A stretch of 5,436 bases of DNA from Leptolyngbya sp. SIO4C5 (GTDB lineage Bacteria; Cyanobacteriota; Cyanobacteriia; Phormidesmidales; Phormidesmidaceae), in contig JAAHIC010000351.1 in assembly GCA_010671965.1 (NCBI GenBank), positions 1 through 5,436 on the forward strand. Direction: 5' to 3'. The notes below the pieces were generated by a model. It did no database searches. It saw only the letters and a program-made list of their open reading frames with translations, and had not been told where the DNA came from. The position numbers and the translations under genes were made by a program. This document shows positions 1-4,780 of this stretch, in pieces; the stretch's first letter is position 1; the number at the start of each line of letters is the position of its first letter.

Positions 1-96
1 CCACTGAGGAAATTAGGGGCTGGGAAAGAGACAGTTTGCCCTGATTGTAGGGTTCATGGTCACTTTGGCTATTACTGACCGGGTAGTTTGGTTTTA

Positions 97-108
97 GCAC
101 TGCAGTGC
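97..108. repeat. 12-bp perfect palindrome GCACTGCAGTGC
   Basis: GCACTGCAGTGC equals its own reverse complement over all 12 bases. Its last two bases are also the first two of the HIP1 octamer at 107-114. A perfect dyad without a spacer could bind a dimeric protein or be a small repeat; nothing shows which. It lies about 300 bases before the first eCIS gene, so a role in this operon is unproven. Confidence 0.5.
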
Positions 109-114
109 GATCGC
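107..114. repeat. HIP1 octamer (first of six)
   Basis: GCGATCGC, the highly iterated palindrome HIP1 that is over-represented in many cyanobacterial genomes. Further copies in the window are at 352-359, 1416-1423, 1638-1645, 2466-2473 and 4977-4984; four of the six lie inside coding sequence. The sites mark the host lineage rather than a local function. Confidence 0.9.
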
Positions 115-145
115 CCCTTTGCCCAAGTCATCGCCATCCGTAGTG

Positions 146-175
146 AGAGTTGACCCCGCTACGCGGCTTAACTCT
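146..175. repeat. Hairpin with CCGC-TAC-GCGG core
   Basis: Inverted repeat with an outer stem of AGAGTTGA against TTAACTCT (one G-U wobble), a small CC/C internal loop, an inner stem of CCGC against GCGG and a TAC loop. A run of six T follows at 185-190, ten bases after the stem. It may be a weak intrinsic terminator of an upstream gene or a dispersed cyanobacterial repeat; the CGCTACGCG core is common in such repeats. The gap before the T run argues against a classic terminator. Confidence 0.5.
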
Positions 176-183
176 GAGCCGAC

Positions 184-202
184 ATTTTTTCAGCAAAAAA
201 AT
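184..202. repeat. T-run/A-run inverted repeat
   Basis: ATTTTTT at 184-190 is complementary to AAAAAAT at 196-202 across a CAGCA loop. The stem is all A-T and would be weak as RNA. Together with the hairpin just before it, the arrangement could end transcription arriving from the left; the A-run would not serve the opposite direction well because no GC stem lies to its right. Confidence 0.35.
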
Positions 203-252
203 TGCCTACCTTAAAAAGCGCAATTAGTCACTGAGCTGCGTCACCAATTTTG

Positions 253-258
253 TATAGT
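253..258 (+). promoter_or_regulatory. Weak candidate -10 element
   Basis: TATAGT matches the sigma-70 -10 consensus TATAAT at five of six positions and is preceded directly by TG. No good -35 hexamer sits 16-18 bases before it. A separate TTGACG at 306-311 looks like a -35 box but has only a poor -10 partner (GATTGT at 330-335). Either could drive the operon, leaving a leader of about 70 to 150 bases. Transcript mapping would be needed to choose. Confidence 0.2.
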
Positions 259-269
259 TATGCTCCCTA

Positions 270-319
270 AAAGGCAGTTTTATCAAGAAGCGTAATATTC
301 TTTCATTGACGTTGCCTTT
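270..319. repeat. Nested interrupted dyad before the first gene
   Basis: AAAGGCA at 270-276 pairs with TGCCTTT at 313-319, and inside it AAGAA at 285-289 pairs with TTCTT at 298-302, with unpaired arms of 8 and 10 bases between the two stems. It lies 90 bases before the first start codon. It could be leader RNA structure or a binding site, or chance in AT-rich sequence. Confidence 0.3.
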
Positions 320-398
320 GAGTATTAAGGATTGTCAAAAACCTGATGCGGGCGATCGCGTAATGACTTAGCTTTTGTACGGAAGCCCTTTTGCCTGC

Positions 399-402
399 GA
401 GG
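399..402 (+). promoter_or_regulatory. Partial ribosome binding site of the cap gene
   Basis: GAGG stands 7 bases before the ATG at 410. It is a four-base match to the anti-Shine-Dalgarno sequence and supports this start over downstream ATG codons, but is weaker than the AAGGAG sites of the sheath and tube genes. Confidence 0.45.
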
Positions 403-409
403 CATATCA

Positions 410-988
410 ATGCTGGATGCAGCCCTGCTTTTTTTCCAGGAAGCACTCAATAACTACATCAAAATTAGGACGGGCGGCCAAAAAGAGAATGCCGTGCAGT
501 TCGCTGAAATTCAGCCTCCCAGAGACATCGTGATGCAAAATAATGCCGTTACGATGCTGCTGGTGAATATAGAAGAGGAGCGAATTTTTCGCGCCGGTGC
601 GGCTCAGGTCAATCGCTTAGGAAATAGAGCTGATCAAGCCGCAATTTCTAATCTCTGTCTCAACTTTCATTTGCTGTTCATTGCCAATTTCAAAGAGTAT
701 GTGGAAGGATTAAAAATCTTATCCTTAGTCTTAAAATTTTTTCGCAGCTATCGCCTATTTGATCAGCATCGTTTTCCCGCCCTGGACACGGAAATTCAGC
801 AGCTTTCAACTGAGCTGGTTAACCTAACTTTTATGGAACAGAGTGAGCTATGGCGGTCTTTAGAAATGCCCTGCAGTCCCTCGGCGTTCTACAAGGTGAG
901 AATGCTGGTCTTCCAGGAGACTGAGGTTGATGAAGTGGAAATTGGAGCCGAGTTAGGACTCATTCAGACCGTGACCTCGCAAATCTAA
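410..988 (+). CDS. DUF4255 / Pvc16-type tail terminator (cap) protein
   Basis: 192-residue protein that fits the DUF4255 (Pvc16 N-terminal domain) family of eCIS tail terminators, which sit on the end of the tube and sheath away from the baseplate and fix particle length. Visible family traits are the MLDAALLFFQEALNNYI helix at the start, the hydrophobic strand VTMLLVNIEEER (residues 47-58), the segment LCLNFHLLFIANFKEYVEGLKILS (residues 82-105) and YKVRMLVFQE (residues 161-170) near the end. There is no signal peptide; the particle is assembled in the cytoplasm. The protein is compact: it ends soon after the DUF4255 core, whereas PVC/Afp-type terminators are, from memory, about 300 residues. 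By hand count 481-960 is about 45% GC, clearly below the genes that follow. Unlike in PVC loci, where the terminator gene comes last, it leads the operon here, ten bases before the next gene. The family call is from recognised pattern, not from a search. Confidence 0.88.
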   Translation: MLDAALLFFQEALNNYIKIRTGGQKENAVQFAEIQPPRDIVMQNNAVTMLLVNIEEERIFRAGAAQVNRLGNRADQAAISNLCLNFHLLFIANFKEYVEGLKILSLVLKFFRSYRLFDQHRFPALDTEIQQLSTELVNLTFMEQSELWRSLEMPCSPSAFYKVRMLVFQETEVDEVEIGAELGLIQTVTSQI

Positions 989-998
989 GAACAGGGCC

Positions 999-1859
999 AT
1001 GCACTACCAGCCTTACCTCAGCCTGAAGCTGCTCCATCGCTACTATCAAAAGCAAGCCTGCCCGGATTTTGTCATTGAGCCAACGGCGGTCTGTCAGCGT
1101 TGGCTGCGCGGTCACCGCTTCATTCTCAAGCCGCGAGAAAACGGCCTGCAGATGCTCGTACCGTTGGTGTCTGATCAGCCTATGATCCCCCTGGCCGAGC
1201 CCCTAAACTTGACCTTTCTGCTCAAGCTTAAAAATCCGGCCTTTGTCAGCTTTACCCAGCTCGATCCTCAGTATCGCACTGGCCGCAGCCTCTACGTTTT
1301 TAGTCATGGCGCAGGCAGCCCCGCCGATACTCTAGAGCTAACGGCAACGGTGCTGCAGCGAGAAGCCCTGAGTCGTCCCGTTAATCAGCAAACTGCCCTA
1401 GAAAGGCGCTGCAGCGCGATCGCTGAGCTGCACGCCCTGCACCGCAGCGCCGTCTTTGGCGTGGTTGAGATTGAGGCCGAGGCTTGGCCGTCAGATTTGA
1501 GTCAGCCCCGCGATTTTACCCTTACGTTTCAGGCCAAGCAGCAAACCTGGACTTACTACCTGATTGCCAGCCAGCGGGCAGCGGCTGAGGAGTTTTCAAT
1601 TCAGGACAAGGCGACTGAGATCAGCTTTACCCCAGCAGCGATCGCGCCGAGGGATCGGGTCACGGCGGCAATTCAGCAGCGCTTTCCCCAGAGCCAGCCG
1701 ATTCTGCTCAAGTCTGCGGCTCCGGTGGCCTGCCAAGAAACAGGCCGACCCAATCTGCAGCTTTTTCGCCAGGGCCACACCCAGCCCTGGATTCCCCATT
1801 TGCCCAACCCACCCAATCAGCACGGTACCCAGGTGATTAACGTGCTGGAAGATGTCTAA
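999..1859 (+). CDS. Unrecognised eCIS-associated protein
   Basis: I cannot assign this 286-residue protein to a named family with confidence. It has no signal peptide, transmembrane helix or catalytic motif that I can see. Alternating hydrophobic patterns suggest two mostly beta parts: residues 1-120 (strands around HRFILKPRENGLQMLVPLV, LNLTFLLKLKNPAFVSFTQL and RSLYVFSHG) and residues 150-286 (VFGVVEIEAE, RDFTLTFQAKQQTWTYYLIA, then a tail with LFRQGH and HLPNPPNQHGTQVINVLEDV). It starts ten bases after the cap gene, with only a weak AGGG before the ATG, and the sheath gene follows after 56 bases, so it is almost certainly in the same operon. Its place between cap and sheath genes fits a structural or assembly role at the cap end, for instance a cap adaptor; that is inference from position. 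HIP1 sites at 1416 and 1638 show it is at home in the host genome. Alternatives are an assembly chaperone or a minor sheath-associated protein. Confidence 0.8.
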   Translation: MHYQPYLSLKLLHRYYQKQACPDFVIEPTAVCQRWLRGHRFILKPRENGLQMLVPLVSDQPMIPLAEPLNLTFLLKLKNPAFVSFTQLDPQYRTGRSLYVFSHGAGSPADTLELTATVLQREALSRPVNQQTALERRCSAIAELHALHRSAVFGVVEIEAEAWPSDLSQPRDFTLTFQAKQQTWTYYLIASQRAAAEEFSIQDKATEISFTPAAIAPRDRVTAAIQQRFPQSQPILLKSAAPVACQETGRPNLQLFRQGHTQPWIPHLPNPPNQHGTQVINVLEDV

Positions 1860-1876
1860 CTGCCTGCTTCGACTAA

Positions 1877-1903
1877 CACTGCCCCCACTGCCAAAACTGC
1901 CTC
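1877..1903 (+). repeat. Three imperfect 9-bp tandem repeats before the sheath gene
   Basis: CACTGCCCC, CACTGCCAA and AACTGCCTC follow each other at 1877, 1886 and 1895, so the core ACTGCC recurs every 9 bases. A further ACTGCC stands at 1859-1864 next to the stop of the preceding gene. The array ends directly at the sheath ribosome binding site. It could be an iteron-like binding site, an unstructured C-rich leader that keeps the site open, or slippage. Confidence 0.5.
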
Positions 1904-1909
1904 AAGGAG
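1904..1909 (+). promoter_or_regulatory. Strong ribosome binding site of the sheath gene
   Basis: AAGGAG, six bases before the ATG at 1916. It fixes this start and is one of only two full Shine-Dalgarno matches ahead of the seven genes. Confidence 0.85.
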
Positions 1910-1915
1910 CCTAGT

Positions 1916-3595
1916 ATGTCTACCTACAAAACCCCCAATGTTTATGTTGAGGAGGTCGCCACTTTGCCGCCGTCAGTGGTGCCGGTGGCGACAGCGGTAC
2001 CCGCCTTCATTGGCTGTACTGAGAAAGCGGGTGCCAATAGCGAATATCTGGGTCGGCCCGTCCGCATCAGCTCAATTCTCGACTACACCACCATCTTTGG
2101 TGGCGCTGAGGCCACCGACTTCACCGTCACCCTAGACGAGAACGAGCAGATTACTCAGATTACGGCAGGCGAGGGCAGCGCCATCACGCCCGCCTATCTG
2201 CTGTACTACATGCTGCGCCTGTTTTTCGACAATGGCGGCGGGCCTTGCTACGTGGTTTCAATTGGGGACTATAGCGAGCTGCCCAGCAAGGATAAGTTTG
2301 CTGAAGGGCTGGCCGCTGTGCGCAAAGAAGATGAGCCGACGCTGATTCTGCTAACGGATGCGGTGAATCTGCCTGACCCGGTGGACTACTACGACCTGTG
2401 CCAGAGCGTGCTGCGGCAGTGCAACAGCCTCAAGGATCGGTTCGGCATTTTTGATGTTCTGGCGAGCGATCGCGATACCAACAGCATCGGCGCGGGGTTT
2501 AGGCAGGGCATTGGCACCGAATATCTCAAGTATGGAGCGGCCTATTACCCCTACCTGCAGACCTCCCTCACCTACCACTACACCGACGACTCTGTCACCC
2601 TCAATCGCCCCGCAGACGCCACGACAACCGCTAGCGCCTCGGTCGGGCAATACAGCACCGGCAATAACGGCCTGCGAATTACCTACAGCGGCCCCCAGTC
2701 GGACAATCCCCGACTCAGAATCACCGTCACCGATCGCCAAAGCATTGCCGTAGAAGCGGTTGAGGGCGTCCTAACTATTCGCCTGCCCAGCGCCGGAGCC
2801 ACCGCCGCCGATGTCCTAGCGGCCTCCACCGGCGTCGGTAACTACAGCCTCGCAGTCAACGGCACGGGCACAGCAACCCTCAGCACCCCCCTAGACGAAA
2901 CGCCCCTCACCTATACCGCTAGCAGCACCAGCATTACCCTCGCCAACCCCTCCATCCAAACCGAAAATACCCAGCTTTATAACACGCTCAAAACGGCCCT
3001 CAACAGCCTGCGCGTGGTCTTGCCGCCCAGCGCCGCCGTGGCCGGAGTTTACGCCAAGGTCGATCGGGAGCGGGGAGTCTGGAAGGCACCGGCCAATGTC
3101 AGCCTAGCCTCAGTTATTGGCCCCACTGAGAAGATCACCAATGAGGAACAGGAAAACCTCAACGTCGATCCGACGGCGGGCAAATCAATCAACGCCATTC
3201 GCAGCTTTACCGGCAAAGGCACCCTGATTTGGGGCGCCAGAACCCTAGCGGGCAACGACAACGAGTGGCGCTATGTGCCGGTACGCCGCCTCTTCAACCT
3301 GATTGAAGAATCGACGCAAAAAGCCACCAATTTCGTGGTCTTTGAGTCCAACAGCGCCATCACCTGGCTCAAGGTCAAAACCATCATTGAAACCTACTTA
3401 GAGGGACTGTGGCGGCAGGGGGCCTTAGCCGGAGCGACCCAGGCAGAAGCCTACTTCGTCAGCGTGGGTCTAGGCCAAACCATGACCGAGCAGGACATTC
3501 TAGAAGGGCGCATGATTATCGAAATTGGCATTGCGGCGGTGCGCCCGGCAGAATTTATCATCCTGCGGTTTTCCCACAAGCTGCAGCAGGCTTAG
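1916..3595 (+). CDS. eCIS contractile tail sheath protein
   Basis: 559-residue sheath subunit, the protein that forms the outer cylinder around the inner tube and contracts to drive the tube into a target. The N-terminus YKTPNVYVEEVATLPPSV followed by VPAFIGCTEKA is the typical sheath arm and first strand. YLLYYMLRLFFDNGGGPCYVVSIG (residues 94-117) and the FGIFDVLASD segment (residues 176-185) are core sheath elements. The C-terminal domain (residues 385-559) is highly typical: RGVWKAPANVSL, AIRSFTGKGTLIWGARTL, EWRYVPVRRLFNLIEES, LWRQGALAGAT, ILEGRMIIEIGIAAVRPAEF and the final ILRFSHKLQQ strand used for subunit linking. Residues 224-352 are an extra Ser/Thr/Gly-rich, beta-strand-like part that makes the protein much longer than the roughly 350-residue PVC sheaths from memory. 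Only one sheath gene is present here, where PVC loci carry three. The tube gene follows after 45 bases. Confidence 0.96.
   Translation: MSTYKTPNVYVEEVATLPPSVVPVATAVPAFIGCTEKAGANSEYLGRPVRISSILDYTTIFGGAEATDFTVTLDENEQITQITAGEGSAITPAYLLYYMLRLFFDNGGGPCYVVSIGDYSELPSKDKFAEGLAAVRKEDEPTLILLTDAVNLPDPVDYYDLCQSVLRQCNSLKDRFGIFDVLASDRDTNSIGAGFRQGIGTEYLKYGAAYYPYLQTSLTYHYTDDSVTLNRPADATTTASASVGQYSTGNNGLRITYSGPQSDNPRLRITVTDRQSIAVEAVEGVLTIRLPSAGATAADVLAASTGVGNYSLAVNGTGTATLSTPLDETPLTYTASSTSITLANPSIQTENTQLYNTLKTALNSLRVVLPPSAAVAGVYAKVDRERGVWKAPANVSLASVIGPTEKITNEEQENLNVDPTAGKSINAIRSFTGKGTLIWGARTLAGNDNEWRYVPVRRLFNLIEESTQKATNFVVFESNSAITWLKVKTIIETYLEGLWRQGALAGATQAEAYFVSVGLGQTMTEQDILEGRMIIEIGIAAVRPAEFIILRFSHKLQQA
2585..2971 (+). 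other. Sheath insertion domain, residues 224-352
   Basis: About 129 residues lie between the conserved YYPYLQTSLTY segment and LYNTLKTALNSLRVVLPPS of the sheath. The part is rich in Ser, Thr, Gly and Ala, has alternating strands such as NGLRITYSG, PRLRITVTD, GVLTIRLPSAG and GNYSLAVNGTGTATLS, and lacks cysteine and tryptophan. The order of strand, short turn, strand, then TAADVLAAS resembles small beta domains found inserted in phage tail and surface proteins. By hand count 2581-2940 is 231/360 GC (64%), against 129/240 (54%) for 3301-3540 in the conserved C-terminal domain. It probably projects from the outer face of the sheath; that is inference. Confidence 0.65.
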
Positions 3596-3625
3596 AGATT
3601 TCCTAACCCGTTGATTTCTTGCTAA

Positions 3626-3631
3626 AAGGAG
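3626..3631 (+). promoter_or_regulatory. Strong ribosome binding site of the main tube gene
   Basis: AAGGAG, nine bases before the ATG at 3641. The match supports high translation of the tube subunit. Confidence 0.85.
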
Positions 3632-3640
3632 CTATTTAGT

Positions 3641-4105
3641 ATGGCCACTTCTGTCGATGACATTCGCAATAAATACCCAATTCCGGTCTTTTACTACCGG
3701 GTCACTATTGGCGGCGAGGACTCGATCGCTTTTTCCGAAGTTTCCGGCCTCAGCCTTGAGTACGAAACCATTACCTATAAAGACGGCCTCAGCTACCGCG
3801 ACGGCGCTAAGCACATGCCGGGTTTAGGTACGCCGGTGAACCTGACGCTACAGAAGGGCATCGTCAAGGCCGATAGCTATCTGTTTGAGTGGATTAGCAC
3901 CATCCAGCTCAACACCGTGGAAAAACGGGACGTGCGGATTGACCTGCTGAATGAAAACGGTGAGCCGACGGTTTCCTGGACGGCTCAGGATGCCTTTCCT
4001 AAAAAGCTGGATGCTCCTTCCTTCAATGCCTCTAGCAATGAGGTGGCGATCGAAAGTTTGGAGCTGATGGCAAGCAAGCTCACGGTCAGTAATCCATCTA
4101 TCTAA
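3641..4105 (+). CDS. eCIS inner tube protein (T4 gp19 / Pvc1-like)
   Basis: 154-residue main subunit of the inner tube, which stacks as hexameric rings inside the sheath and carries cargo. It fits the T4-gp19-like tail tube family: PIPVFYYRVTI (residues 13-23), IAFSEVSGLSLEYETITYKDG (residues 29-49), the LTLQKGIVKADSYLFEWI strand and helix (residues 68-85), LNTVEKRDVRIDLLNENGEP (residues 90-109) and the end FPKKLDAPSFNASSNEVAIESLEL (residues 119-142). Length is typical. By count it has about 21 acidic and 14 basic residues, so it is acidic overall. It stands between sheath and second tube genes. Its last codons and stop are part of a 13-bp tandem duplication that does not alter the reading frame before the stop. 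Confidence 0.95.
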   Translation: MATSVDDIRNKYPIPVFYYRVTIGGEDSIAFSEVSGLSLEYETITYKDGLSYRDGAKHMPGLGTPVNLTLQKGIVKADSYLFEWISTIQLNTVEKRDVRIDLLNENGEPTVSWTAQDAFPKKLDAPSFNASSNEVAIESLELMASKLTVSNPSI

Positions 4106-4116
4106 TCCGTCTATCT
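4091..4116 (+). repeat. 13-bp tandem duplication over the tube stop codon
   Basis: AATCCATCTATCT at 4091-4103 is followed at once by AATCCGTCTATCT at 4104-4116, a 12 of 13 match, and AA follows the second copy so that a second TCTATCTAA ends at 4118. The tube stop TAA lies at the junction. The simplest reading is replication slippage: the original stop context was copied, which left the protein end (SNPSI) unchanged and lengthened the gap to the next gene from about 15 to 28 bases. Confidence 0.75.
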
Positions 4117-4133
4117 AAACCGAGTCTCCACCT

Positions 4134-4616
4134 ATGGTGAACCCCTTTGCCACCCCTGAGCTGTCTCTGACCGAGGCCCCGCCCGTCGGCTTTTATTTCA
4201 CGGTGGCCTTTCTAGTCGGCGGCTTTCTGCCCAACCTGCTGGATATTCGCTTTCAGCGAGTCTCCGGCATAACCTCAACCATTGAAGCGACGGAAGTCAG
4301 AGAAGGGGGCGAGAATCTGTTTAGCCATCGCCTGCCTACCCGCGTCACCTATGACAATCTGGTGCTGGAACGGGGCATGGTGATTGGCTCAGCTCTGAAT
4401 GTGGAGTTCAACGTCGCCATGAGCACTTTGCGGTTTCAGCCCGGTAATGTGCTCGTGGCACTGCTCAATGCCAAAGACATTCCCATTGCTGCCTGGCTGT
4501 TTCAAAAAACCTATCCGGTTAAGTGGTCTGTTTCAGACCTAGATGCCAACCAAAGCGCGGTGGTGATTGACACGATGGAGCTGGCCTACAGCCGTTTTCA
4601 AAGCCTGAGGATATAG
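4134..4616 (+). CDS. Second tube protein, probable tube initiator (Pvc5-like)
   Basis: 160-residue member of the same gp19-like tube fold, clearly different from the main tube subunit. Shared traits are the first strand GFYFTVAFLV (residues 19-28), FQRVSGITSTIEATEVREGGEN (residues 40-61, the counterpart of FSEVSGLSLEYETITYKDG), the segment RVTYDNLVLERGMVIGSAL (residues 70-88) and the end YPVKWSVSDLDANQSAVVIDTMELAYSRF (residues 127-155). In PVC-type particles a single ring of such a protein joins the baseplate hub to the main tube. The order sheath, tube, second tube, DUF5908, LysM matches that role. The ATG at 4134 has no good Shine-Dalgarno match in the 28-base gap, which fits a low-copy part. 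It lacks the main tube's KADSYLFEWI and NTVEKRD motifs. Confidence 0.9.
   Translation: MVNPFATPELSLTEAPPVGFYFTVAFLVGGFLPNLLDIRFQRVSGITSTIEATEVREGGENLFSHRLPTRVTYDNLVLERGMVIGSALNVEFNVAMSTLRFQPGNVLVALLNAKDIPIAAWLFQKTYPVKWSVSDLDANQSAVVIDTMELAYSRFQSLRI
4607..4611 (+). promoter_or_regulatory. Partial ribosome binding site inside the second tube gene
   Basis: GAGGA lies within the last codons of the second tube gene, seven bases before the ATG at 4619 of the small DUF5908 gene. The two genes are only two bases apart (TAG-TG-ATG), so terminating ribosomes can probably restart here as well. Confidence 0.5.
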
Positions 4617-4618
4617 TG

Positions 4619-4780
4619 ATGCCGGTTGAAATTCGAGAGCTGATTATCCGCACCACCGTGGTCAACAACGGCGGCGAGCAGGGGGATGCTGGGACAGCCA
4701 GCAGCGGCGGCGATGAGGCGATTATTGCCGCCTGCGTGCAGCAGGTTTTACAAATTCTAGAGCGCCAGCGAGAGCGATGA
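4619..4780 (+). CDS. Small DUF5908 protein (Pvc6-like)
   Basis: 53-residue protein that begins MPVEIRELIIRTTVV, the hallmark start of DUF5908 proteins found in eCIS loci. A glycine- and serine-rich linker follows (residues 18-32), then an amphipathic helix (EAIIAACVQQVLQILERQRER) to the end. Such proteins sit between the second tube gene and the LysM gene in PVC-like clusters; their exact role is not settled to my knowledge, a small baseplate or hub-associated part being the usual guess. It starts two bases after the previous stop, and its stop codon overlaps the start of the next gene, so it is translationally coupled on both sides. The gene is short enough to be missed by length-filtered gene finders. 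Confidence 0.88.
   Translation: MPVEIRELIIRTTVVNNGGEQGDAGTASSGGDEAIIAACVQQVLQILERQRER
4777..4780 (+). promoter_or_regulatory. ATGA stop/start overlap
   Basis: The TGA of the DUF5908 gene (4778-4780) overlaps the ATG of the LysM gene (4777-4779). With no good ribosome binding site ahead, restart by the terminating ribosome is the likely way the LysM gene is translated, which would tie the amounts of the two hub proteins together. Confidence 0.7.

Larger units (their letters stand above)
1..409. other. Upstream non-coding region with inverted repeats
   Basis: No convincing gene is visible in these 409 bases. Frame 1 is open from the window edge to a TGA at 76-78 (25 codons), which could be the tail of a gene outside the window, but I recognise nothing in it. 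The rest holds a 12-base perfect palindrome at 97-108, HIP1 octamers at 107-114 and 352-359, a hairpin at 146-175, a T6/A7 dyad at 184-202, an interrupted dyad at 270-319 and weak promoter-like matches. It is more AT-rich than the genes after 999. Its position suggests that the operon promoter and 5' leader lie here, but no site is strong enough to be assigned with confidence. Confidence 0.6.

Noticed and set aside
1..78. Frame open from the window edge to TGA (25 codons, containing CPDCRVHGHFGYY)
   Set aside because: It may be the end of an upstream gene, but it is too short to judge, matches no family I know and has no start in the window.
1564..1836. Open frames on both strands inside the unrecognised gene (also 1596-1823 on the minus strand)
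   Set aside because: Low-complexity Arg/Ser/Pro-rich translations with no ribosome binding site, fully inside a better supported gene.
1877..1903. 9-bp repeats as a CRISPR-like array
   Set aside because: The unit is far too short and has no spacers.
2351..2740. 129-codon antisense frame across the sheath gene
   Set aside because: The Gly/Val-rich translation is typical of the antisense of GC-rich coding sequence, and the sense frame is a certain sheath protein.
1938..2753. Plus-strand alternative frames at 1938-2135 and 2451-2753 within the sheath gene
   Set aside because: Pro/Arg/Thr-rich products with no family traits; they are frame shadows of the sheath.
3049..3261. Short frames inside the sheath C-terminal part (3049-3261 minus, 3409-3606 plus) and 3632-3814 minus over the tube start
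   Set aside because: They overlap the most conserved parts of sheath and tube and show no features of real proteins.
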